NCBI GenBank assembly: GCA_024195265.1
Contig: JAJLRJ010000005.1
Location: forward strand, 44,434,587 to 44,498,586
Length of the DNA stretch: 64,000 bases
Direction of reading: 5' to 3'
From: Dendrophyllia cribrosa
Taxonomy: Eukaryota; Cnidaria; Anthozoa; Scleractinia; Dendrophylliidae
Position 1 is the stretch's first letter. Each line of letters begins with the position of its first letter. The translations under genes and the position numbers were made by a program. Below the pieces are notes generated by a model. It had not been told where the DNA came from. It was given only the letters and a program-made list of their open reading frames with translations, and ran no database searches. Of this stretch, positions 34,501-43,400 are shown piece after piece.

Positions 34501-35142
34501 CTCAATTCTCGAGGGAGTAGCTTCTGAATCGATTAACTTCACCAACTCGTCGCACACCATCTTTGCGTTCTTGGACAGGAAATTTAATTTTCTCTTGAGT
34601 GTTACAATTTTCGATGAATCAACGGATCGTTCCTGCACTGGCTCCCCTTTTTTAGATCCTGTATTCTCAGACCGATTATCGAAAGACCGCATCATTTCCT
34701 TCGTAGTATCCTTATTATAAATGGCTTCTGTTAAAGACACGCGAAACGTTGCAAGCGAATCTTCCACATATGCCCTCATCCGTTTAACGGAAGATTCGAT
34801 CTGGTCAATTCGGTTATCTGCTCTACGAAATTGCTCTTCTATGGGTAAAACGAAGTGCTCTTCTATGGGTTCAAACCCGGTTAGTTCTGCGACGGGCGTT
34901 TCTGCTTCGCTTGGTGGCGGACTCTTAGTTGCGGCCATTTTTCTTGGCGTTGGGACCGGATGGGAAAATTTTCCTACGTAATACTCCATAAGTCGCTCTT
35001 TGAGGCTTGCTTTTGTTCCGTCTTGTGTTAATCCGAACGTAAAGCAAAAGGTCCTTAAATCTTCGATGCCCAACTTGTTTATCAAATCCTTCGCCTCGGC
35101 AAAATTCTTCGGAACTTGTAACAATTCTTCTTCATCTGCCAT
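31492..35142 (-). CDS. BEL Gag-protease-RT polyprotein, C-terminus frameshifted
   Basis: 1216 residues from ATG 35142. An N-terminal SAP-like module (LRTFCFTFGLTQDGTKASLK, about 28-55) is followed by a coiled-coil region, and by the DUF1759 Gag-like segment (LPKFSGNVLEWSAFNDAF, about 290 onward). Cys/His knuckles (CGFCSKGHETTKC, CFNCLHAGSISHNSRTC) lie at about 500-560. The A17 aspartic protease has DSGSQETF at about 632. The RT has LMADIKKMFLQIKL and the catalytic YVDD (near 31,990). The polyprotein packages RNA, is self-cleaved, and reverse-transcribes it. The normal reading ends near 31,585, where an apparent insertion of about 8 bp (GAGTTGGGAGTTGAGATTGG) shifts the frame. The last about 30 residues are out-of-frame. 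Confidence 0.85.
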   Translation of the reverse strand: MADEEELLQVPKNFAEAKDLINKLGIEDLRTFCFTFGLTQDGTKASLKERLMEYYVGKFSHPVPTPRKMAATKSPPPSEAETPVAELTGFEPIEEHFVLPIEEQFRRADNRIDQIESSVKRMRAYVEDSLATFRVSLTEAIYNKDTTKEMMRSFDNRSENTGSKKGEPVQERSVDSSKIVTLKRKLNFLSKNAKMVCDELVKLIDSEATPSRIERQLKKLNDYESDCVHSIEELLTTVEQEELIREVLEEWDEFQAEMSRISERAEDFMATKPTSPSSSESSENITGVKLPLLQLPKFSGNVLEWSAFNDAFVASVDSHKKLSNVQKFTHLRSCLSGKAYSCIEGYSVTNDNYPKALQDLKNRFGRKRLLVNELVKSILNLEVPGNADGKSIRYLYDILRNRMRSLESLGLKADGNPSLSMVLLPIFDTKLPRELKEKWEFELTKYENDDEDKEVNIKKFFQFLEGHVLSKEAQEDLQSKPKPRRRNWRDRRNFDEEDMTAQSLMMNTSGYKKKCGFCSKGHETTKCLAALSKTPEERWEMLVKRKGAPTCFNCLHAGSISHNSRTCRAPRCSVDGCGKKHHHLLHSENKTNKNEEETKILSGFVSINKQNLLPTACARVIYEGEECSVRILLDSGSQETFLRTTIADDLKMKRLGAPATMNIKVLGGQEQRKRLSRVQFKLAPLDSSDDQVISLDAWTIDSVCSPLAAVDLDVTRLKHLRNLKLAETFPRKAGSVDLLVGADQYYKLVQGTIRKGRPGYPVATKTRLGWLVSGPIPGSTAKGEEITAMLSVTKIESPHEDLKRFWELDAIGIVDQQTDPRTAEEKDALEQFNSSCNFDGERYEVGLPWKKNHPPLVDNYKQAYQRLESTERNLARDPKKARMYCEAMKQYIDDGHARQIDEKDNKADKIRYIPHHAVFRENRATTKCRVVFDSSQKTPDGVSLNSCLLKGPKLQPNIGQVLVRFRCHKIGLMADIKKMFLQIKLKKQDQNSHRFLWRNLQVDRAPDVYCMTRVTFGDTPSPFLSIATVQRHVEEHKKEHPTAANEVKENMYVDDLLSGAADDKRALWLKEELSSLLSKGGFELTKWASNSQRVMAEIPPLERAPSLVPSTESVKMSDSLKVLGTSWNTLDDVLMLTSGSNIIKEDNPMTKRSLISLYSRVFDPMGLFTPFLIIPKLLFQELWARELGVEIGMSHWMLTSHETGILGNKSCPYWTR

Positions 35143-35192
35143 CTTCTTGAGTCTTTATCGTTGGACGATTCGGAACCTCGCTCTGCTACCAA

Positions 35193-35448
35193 TGTACGGG
35201 TCCATTATCCGGAACACACGAAGACGCCGTCTACTGTTACAGTTTTATTTTCTTTTAACGAAGGATTAGGTTTTCAGAGTGTTTTCGCCCGAAGCATCCT
35301 CGGTTAACCCTAAAACTTGACTGCTCACACTTTTACATTCACAAACACACCTTAAAAAAACTAACAAAAAAACGGAATATTAATTAGAAAAGTTCATAGT
35401 CTCTTGGGGGCCCTAATTACGCGCCCACTGCGTGTCTTGATTTGTACA
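35193..35448 (-). repeat. 5' LTR of the BEL element
   Basis: 256 bp, should contain the promoter for minus-strand transcription. The first ATG of the Gag-Pol ORF (35142) lies 51 nt inside it. Confidence 0.93.
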
Positions 35449-35812
35449 GGGGTGATCCTTAGGCTGGTGATCCTCTGACGGGTGTTCGTCTGACGGGTGA
35501 TCTTTTCGCGGGTGATCTTTAGGCGGGTGTTCTTCTAAGGGGTGATCTTTTGGCGGGTTATCTTCTGACGGGTGATCTTTTGGCGGGTGATCCTCTGACG
35601 GGTGATGTTTTGGCGGGTGATCTTCTGACGGGTGATCTTTTGGTGGGTGATCTTCTGACCGGTGATCTTTTGGCCGGTGATCTTCTGACGGGTGATCTTT
35701 TAGCGGGTGATCCTCTGACGGGTGATGTTTTGGCGGGTGATCTTCTGACTGGTGATCTTTTGGGGGGTGATCTTCTAAGGGGTGATCGTTAGGAGGGTGT
35801 TGTTATATTATT
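35449..35812 (-). repeat. 15-bp satellite array, block E (inverted, right end)
   Basis: The inverted satellite continues for about 360 bp after the BEL element and stops at about 35812 (..GGAGGGTGTT). This is the right boundary of the whole array. An 80-codon LTGDLLAGD frame is open here on +, a by-product of the repeat. Confidence 0.93.
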
Positions 35813-35844
35813 GTTAGCTTTTACCTTTTTCTTTTCTTTTTTAA

Positions 35845-35984
35845 TATACCCTTTCAAAGCCGTGTTCCTGTCTTTCCCCTGGTGGCAGTCATAGACAGCT
35901 GTGCCGATTAGCATGAAAGGGACACCATCAAACGCAATCCTACGTCCTTTGACCGGTTGTGGATCTTCCCAGAAAAATTTTATG
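35845..35984 (-). other. Possible coding exon or gene fragment
   Basis: On the minus strand a frame without stops reads FWEDPQPVKGRRIAFDGVPF then MLIGTAVYDCHQGKDRNTALK. This looks like protein rather than random sequence (Gly, Trp, Cys, Asp spacing). It ends near a GGGTATAT donor-like site right beside the satellite border. I do not recognise the protein with confidence. It may be an exon cut off by the satellite or a decayed gene copy. Confidence 0.3.
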
Positions 35985-36049
35985 TGATTCTATTTGAATA
36001 TCTAAGGAAAGAAAATTAATCTTGTGTTATTGGTTCCGGTTGGAAAAAA

Positions 36050-36300
36050 AAAAGAGAAAAAATGAAACCTTCTAAATAACTGCAACTTTGTAAAACTAAA
36101 CTACTATTGCCGGGTACTATTGCTAAGCTGACTTATTTTCTCCTACGCGTTTCGGACTTCATCAGGGAGTTTTACAAGTAACAGTTACATGCTTGTATTT
36201 ATACACAACTTAGTATATGCTACACCTTTGTCACGCCTTGCGAAAACATTTAGCTTGTTTCCTATACGCAATTTACGTTATCTTTGAAGCTCTGTAAACA
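36050..36300 (-). mobile_element. Remnant of a second Penelope-type element with hammerhead-like core
   Basis: The minus strand at 36166-36145 reads CCTGATGAAGTCCGAAACGC, which has CUGAUGA and GAAA as in a hammerhead but only about 5 nt for stem II. A TATA-rich stretch (TTTATACACAA) lies beside it, as in the Penelope-like element at 22.7 kb. No coding part remains. 36300-36740 shows nothing else recognised. Confidence 0.35.
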
Positions 36301-36848
36301 AACTGCGTGGAAGGAATTTTCAAAATCGCCAAAGGAAAGGTTCGGTAGCGATTGGAAGCGCGATGAATGTAAATTTTACCTATCGGGTCATTTTGTCTAT
36401 TCTAGATCATACCAAATAGACTAAATACAACAAGTCAGTACTGCCTCACCTTTTCCGCCGAAATCCGTCGGCGCTTTGAATAACGAAAACTTAAATAAGT
36501 AATTGTGCTTAATTCGTGCTCGCGAATTATCCTTTGAACTTTCTCGTACATAGTTCAATTAGCATATATTGATTTAGTAGTATACACGACCCCACAAGCT
36601 TTTAGCTTTAATTCTTATCGTGTTAAAATAAAGGTTTTATGTTATGTTATGTCCACATAAACCATAATTTTCTGAAACCGCGAAATCAAAATTTACCGCC
36701 ATTGTGACACGGCAGACAAGACTGGCCAGCATTCTGGTTAATGATTAAAACAACTCACCCACATCCGGTCAGATCGTGCAATCGTCGTAAGTGTTCGCAA
36801 CATCCGAAGATGACATACCGTAGGTCGATGTTATTGTCGCGAACCAAT

Positions 36849-37429
36849 ATGGCGGACGATTATTTGCTCCTTCTTTTTTGGACAGCTTTAGCTGTTTTAT
36901 TCGGCATATTTGCCTTCTGGAAGTATCTAAAACCCAGAAACGCCAATCTACAGAGATCTTCGAGTAGTCAAGCGTCCGAAAATGTGAACAACGCGCGACT
37001 TAAGTATTTTACTGGCAAAGAAGAAGTTGTTTCGAACAGTTCGGATGGAGACTTCGATGTTGCTATTAGAACGAATGAGAGTATTTCAGAAGAAGAAACA
37101 AGTCAAGAGGAAAAAATATCCGAATCTGTTGACGATAGACAAGTTACTGATGTTCTTGAACCTTCTGTTAGATATACCAGGTCGATTGAAGGACCAAGCA
37201 AAGTGAGTAAATATACTGCACAAGAACATGAAAATAGTTCTTTTGATCCTGAAACAAGCGCTCCTATAACACGGCCACTGAAAACATTGGAGGACGTTAT
37301 GTCGTGGAGACAAGGATTCGACTTTTTTAACGTGGCTACAGTTCTGTTAACTGAACAGTGTAGGAAGTTGGAGAAAAGACCCCGAACACTGGTGTGTCAT
37401 GACATGAAAGGCGGCTATCTAGAGGACAG
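36849..37429 (+). CDS. ENGASE: ENGASE exon 1: membrane anchor, acidic linker, start of GH85
   Basis: Codes residues 1-193 plus 2 nt. MADDYLLLLFWTALAVLFGI is a hydrophobic anchor followed by basic KYLKPR, predicting type III/tail-out topology with the catalytic part cytosolic. A Glu/Ser-rich linker runs to about residue 140. Then come PLKTLEDVMSWRQGFDFFNV and the first GH85 block. Donor CAG/GTCTGT. Confidence 0.85.
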
Positions 37430-40400
37430 GTCTGTATCAATCAATCAATCAATCAATCATCTTTATTTAGTCACGGAATCTCATTCATAAAAATGCTCTT
37501 CCAGAGAGCCGTGCAAAAATCATGCAATAAAAAAATACAATATTAAATAAATATGGTCATTAAAATTATACTAAATTACAAATATGATATAAACGATTTC
37601 AGGCTTGTCTGTCCTTTAATAGTATTTGATAGACTATTCCAGAGAACCGCCCCTCTATAGTGGAAGCTATTTTTTCCAGCCTCAGTATACGGTCTTGGTA
37701 CAAATAAATTATGTGTTGAGTTTCTTAGATTGTAAGAATACATAGAGTTTGTACTATTAAAAATTATAGCCCTTAATATGCATGAATGGCTTATTGATGT
37801 ATGTGTTTTGCATAAGATATGCTTTTGACAAACCTGCAACATGAATTGTTTTGGGTTATAAATCATGCAAACCCTTTCCCAGAAACTTGCTTGAGCTATT
37901 GCATTTAAAATCTGCACCCCCCCCCGTCCTCCCCCCTCCTGCCCTCCCCCCTCCCGCCTTTCCCCCTCCCGCCCTCCCGCCCTCCCGCCCTCCCGCCCTC
38001 CCGCCCTCCCGCCCTCCCGCCCTCCCGCCCTCCCGCCCTCCCGCCCTCCCGCCCTCCCCCCTCCCGCCCTCCCCCCTCCCGCCCTCCCCCCTCCCGCCCT
38101 CCCCCCTCCCGCCCTCCCCCCCCTGCCCTCCCCCCTCCCAGTTGAGGACTAGCCTTTCCTTTTTATCCCTGAAGAATTCCATTGATTAATTTTATGAGTT
38201 TAAAATAAAGGTCAGGCTGCGGTGGTCGGCTTGGCATGGCTACCAGTGGTGTGTGAGATGCATTTATACACTCTCATGGTTCTCTTAATACATGTAACTA
38301 GACCCAATTTTAGATTAAAAATGGTCAAAATCTATACTCGTTTTCAGACCAAAATGGCTAAAAAACTGTGCGCTTTGGGGTGGCACATAGCTATTTAGCT
38401 TATATTTATAGGGGTATCCCCACCTCCCCCAGCCCCCTGGAGCATCATCATCATCATCAATCAATCAATCAATCAATCATCTTTATTTAGTCACGGAATC
38501 TCATTCATAAAAATGCTCTTCCAGAGAGCCGTGCAAAATTCATGCAATAAAAAAATACAATATTAAATACATGTAAATATGGTCATTAAAATTAGACTAC
38601 AATTTAATGTAAAACTACAACTTGATATGAAACTATGTATATAAATTAATCTTCTATAATTTAAAAAAATAGCTAACTATTGAAGAAAATAATAGCAGAA
38701 TCATATATAAGATGTTTGCATAACACCAGCAGTGTATGCCAAAAAAGATGCCTGCAACAGTATTAAGCATGAATCTAGGAATTGCACTGTGCAGTTCAAA
38801 GAAATATCCATATCGCACCCCCCTCCCTCTATGGAAGGTCGTTGGAAATTCTGAGGGAAGGGGCCTGTCTCAAACTTGTGACATCTTTGTTGAGTGTTTT
38901 GAGTGCTTTTATGGAGAAATATAAATGATTTCTAAAAAGTAAGACTACACAACATTCACTACATTTAGTAGCCTGGCAACACTTGAAACCTTGATTGCTA
39001 AGCAAATGTGACCTCACACACAAAAACGTACACTAACGGCTTTTACGTTTTCGAATGGAATTCCATTCACTAGCTGTTTATCATCCATTCAGAAAACGTT
39101 TGCATCCATTCAAACGGCTTGGGTCATCCGTTCAGAAAAAATTAACATCCATTTGAGCGGCTTGGGTCATCCATTCAAAATATAAAATGCAAAACTTGCT
39201 GGAACAAAAATCCCACAGCAATAAGCAGTGAACACAATATCAAATGGTCCTATCCATCCTAGACTTGCCACAAGTTGACTGGGAAACCCCTGAGAGCGAC
39301 TGACGAAGTCGACTGCAAAACCCCCGAGAGCGCGACGAAGTCGCCAAAATTGAGAGAGCGAGCGAGCGCGAGTCAACTTGTTTCGTCTGCACGAAATCGA
39401 ATTTAATTTGCATATTGTTGGTGCGAAAATATGGGTGTGATGTAATGGTTCACGCATCGGGCTGGTAAAATAAACAGTTCTCAAATGACTGGATAGTCTG
39501 AATTCCACAGTGAATTGTTATAAAAGGTGACAGGATGACAGGCCTAGCAGAAATCCTGCCTGTCGCTAAAAGCATTTCAGCCTAGCTTTATACGAATAAC
39601 TCTACCCCAAGAACGTACCTGAGCTAGGGATTTTTCCTTTCAGCTGTCGTTTCTTTGATCTTAGGAAAAAATCTCTAGCTGTGATACTGGCAGCAGAAAT
39701 TTACGCTTTCCAGAGCCGTTTAGAATATTTAGTTAATACACCATTGCTTGTTTGTTAGCTTCTTTGGCTCAATTTGAAAGAGTTGCAAGATCACTGAATA
39801 GCTGTTAAGTAGGAATTATTCACTGGTTAGGATCAGTTCATTTCTCAGTCCATGTTTTTATGTGACTGCAAGTCTGCGGTTAGCATAACTTCTGATATAG
39901 TGTTTCTTTATCATGACTTCTAAGATCCAAGTCTTACATGTATGCGATAGTCACAGTCTATATTGGAATAGTGGCATCTTGCAATTGTTTTTAGCTCCTC
40001 AGAGTTTATATAATGTGCTTCTCGGAGCAAGGCAGTATCTCCATTGTCAGAAGTATGGCGTCATTGCATCCGGTTTGAAATATTTGAATCTCCAGTATGA
40101 TATCTGTTTTGTAATTCTGTGTTTCTATCAAGTTTCCTGGAAAATGATGTCATGAAACTTAGCGCCCTCTGATTGGACATCAATGCTGCCACACCCCAAC
40201 ACACCACCGACCTAAAAACAGGTCGGTAAAAAATGGCGCGCTGCAGGCGAGAAAAGTCCGTTCTCCCCCCGACCACCCAAAATGAGATAACGAAAAACGG
40301 ACTTTGAGAAAGTCTATATCCATTCATGAATGCCTTGGATTGTATTGAAAACTTGTATGCTGTAATTGTTCCTTGATCTTTCTCTTCTCAAGTCAACACA

Positions 40401-43400
40401 CAGAGAGATTTTTCCATCATCTTGAAATCAAGAGCAAGATTACATGGACGCATGTCAGCCAATCAGACAACTTCAAAGCAAAACTTTGTCATCCTATGGG
40501 ACAAGTTTGTCAGTTGAAGAGTTCCAACAAAGTTATCTTTTTTTGTAGGTTTGTTCAAGGCACCAGTTCACAAGATGCTTACATGATATACCACTGGCAG
40601 CTCATTGACATATTTGTATACTTTAGTCATCATTTTGTCACTATACCTCCACCGTGTTGGACCAATGCTGCACACACACATGGTGTTCCAGTATTGGGTA
40701 CTGTTATTACAGAGTCTGATGATGGAGTTGCAAGATGCAGCAAGTTTTTAGAGGACACAGCATCCTGGACAAGTCTGGCCAATCAACTGGTTGACATAGC
40801 AGAGTATTACAGATTTGATGGTTGGCTTATTAACATAGAAAATCCCATTCAGGTAATTGAAAATGTTATCTTGGATAGGGGTTTGATTTTGTGCCATCTT
40901 TCATTCTCTTTCCTGCCATGTGCATTAACCTGTGCATTCTCCTTTGTTTGTTAGAATCCCGGGGTGGGTGTGAGTTTGTGGTGCCAAACAGGAAAGGGCG
41001 GGGGGAGAAGGGGGGAGGGGGAGGTGGAGGGGGGAAAGGGGGGGAGGGGGGAGGGGAGCAGGCATAAGTGAAGAGGGAGGTACATGTAAACACTCCATTT
41101 GTGACTTTATGATAAGAGAGATTTCAATGTTTACCTTTTATAAATGTAGGGATGCAACAAGGAAATTTAATAGCAAAGACTAAAAAAAGTTGTTTTTCTG
41201 TTTTCATTCTATTTTAAAAGATGTTTATAATTATTATTTTATGCATTTTTTGTAGCCAGTTCAAGTCAACAACCTAGAAGAATTTGTGAAATATTTAACA
41301 GCAGAGATGCATCAGCGAATTCCTAATTCACTTGTAATTTGGTATGACAGTGTGACGTACAAAGGAGACCTTGTCTGGCAAGATGAACTTAACGCTAAGA
41401 ACCGGTATATTATCCATTTCTATTTATTTTGTTGTTGATTTGCTGTAAATGCTCTATCACCCCCACCCCCCGCCCCTCTTGAGCTTCAAGTTTTCAGTAA
41501 ACCCCCCCCCCTCTCTATTGAGCCCCCTACTCTCTCCCCCCACAAAACCACGGAAGACAGCCACTTATGTCGGGTTAGAATCACATTATATTCTTTATCT
41601 TAACATTTCCAACTTCCAATTTCATATGGGAAAGTTTCAATACCTTCTTACCAAGACTTAGTTCTGTTTTCTGGAGAGTTTTAAATTAGCCCCCCTTCTC
41701 TATTAAGCCCCCTCCTCCCTCCCCCCCTCTAGAGGGAGCAAGCACTTCTTCAGAACCTCTAATTTCATAGGACCAGGTTATCACACACACATATTGTTTT
41801 CAGGGCTAGGGTCCATTGTTCTGTTGTTTGTTCTATGGTTTTGTCAGCCAATCTTGGAGGCGTTTCGAGATGTGCATACCGCCTCAGAGAGGGATGCTAT
41901 ATACATGCTCTGATTGCTTGCAAACTATTTACCATTATTGTTAGATATGTAAACATAGAAAAATAGAAGAAATGGAATTTACCTTTCTCTCATATTCCAT
42001 AAGTGTGGTATTACACTTGCGAAAGTTTGGCAGAAATTGAAACAACTTTAGGTTATGTTCCCATGGCCCTTCTTGTTGTCATAAGCTTTCACTTACGTCA
42101 CTATACATTTTTATGTAACTTTATAGAAATACAGAATGTGTTTTCTGTTTGTTAAATGGAACCTAATAAGCTCATTTCTCAAAGAGTCAATTACAGTAAT
42201 GTTGTAACTGCCACGACTTTGTTTCACACTGCATGTAATGAGTTTTAGAGCAAAAAGGAAAATAAAGGTTGTCCTTCATGGCTGTCATAATTTTTTTAGA
42301 GAGGCAGGGAAAGTAGCTGCAGACAATTGCTTTCTGGTGTTGTCAATGCTTTTATCTCATGACTACGCAATGCGTTGAGCAAGATATAGTATACAGGAAC
42401 AGATATGCAAATTTTCACTTTTTCCATCATCCATAAACTTTTGTAATTCCCCAGTGTATTAGGTGTTAAAAGATGATTGCTGTATTTAAATTTGCCAGTG
42501 TACTACGTCATTTAGTTGTCTAGATAGTCTTGTTTCACATAATGCTTATATTACATGTATGTCATGCTAAGATATTTTGGTATCTGTTTTACTCTTCAAT
42601 TCTTTAATGTCTTTAAACTGACAGTATGGAAAATTAAAACCAATCTGTCGACTCAATCTTACGTTGTTTCATATTCAGGTGATGGCTCTTAAGAGCCCTT
42701 TGATTTTTTTCTATTAAAGTGCACATGAAGTGAAATTTCACTACTAACAGTTTTTTTAGGGTTTAAATGTGTTGTTTATATCACCTTTATTTCATTTTCA
42801 GTCGTTTTCTTTTTTGCACGAAGAGGATCCACTAGTTTTAGCGGTTTGAAAACTCCCGCCGGGGCCTGAAATTTGCGACATTTTGAGCGCGGCCAAAAAG
42901 GTACAAACAGTGGATTTGCGACGTAATTCGTGTGTTTGACCATAACAAAACCTGGCTGAGAAGGGAACGAACCCGGGGCTAAAATACGCGTTGCTTTCAA
43001 ACATATTAATTTTAGGGGCAGAACGCAGCTGTTACAAGGTCTTCCCTGATTTGCTGAGAAAACAATAGAACAAACAACACAACAATGGACCCTAGCCCTG
43101 AAAACAATAGAGCTGCGTGATACCCAGGTCCAATCAAATTAGAGGTTGTTAAGAGCTGCGTGGTATCTGCATATTTAATTGAAAGAATCCTTCCACAAGT
43201 TGCCAAAACTCCACTGTAAAACAAGTGACGCGCTCAGTTATTGCGTCGACGAAGGAGACGCATCCTTATCTTGTCGGCTAGGCGGAACGAATCGAGAAAA
43301 GTGTCGGTACCAAATCTGCACCATCTTGAAACGTCACAATAGTATCCCGCATGCTTAGCGCATGTTTTGACCTGCGCACTTTTTTTGCTGCCTCATGCTC

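Larger units (their letters stand above)
29030..35448 (-). mobile_element. BEL/Pao LTR retrotransposon
   Basis: LTRs at 29030-29286 and 35193-35448 are flanked by the 5-bp duplication GGGGT (29025-29029 and 35449-35453), within the inverted satellite. LTRs begin TGTACA and end TGTACA-type, 257 and 256 bp, differing visibly by one A in an A-run, so insertion is very recent. Coding is on the minus strand: Gag with zinc knuckles, A17 protease, RT, RNase H, integrase and DUF5641. A primer-binding-like TGGTAGCAGAGCGAGG starts one base after the 5' LTR (35191-35176). A purine tract GGTGGGGGAGGA (29298-29287) abuts the 3' LTR. pol is split into three frames, so this copy is probably not autonomous. 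Confidence 0.93.
37430..40548 (+). other. ENGASE: ENGASE intron 1
   Basis: 3119 bp. Contains two LINE 3' ends, a C-rich tract and a (TCA)n/(TCAA)n stretch. 38,600-40,548 holds short dispersed motifs (TCCATTCA-type repeats at 39,050-39,180) and no coding sequence I can support. Confidence 0.85.

Noticed and set aside
37851..38189. Proline-rich and glycine/arginine-rich ORFs on both strands
   Set aside because: Translation of the CCCTCCCG simple repeat.
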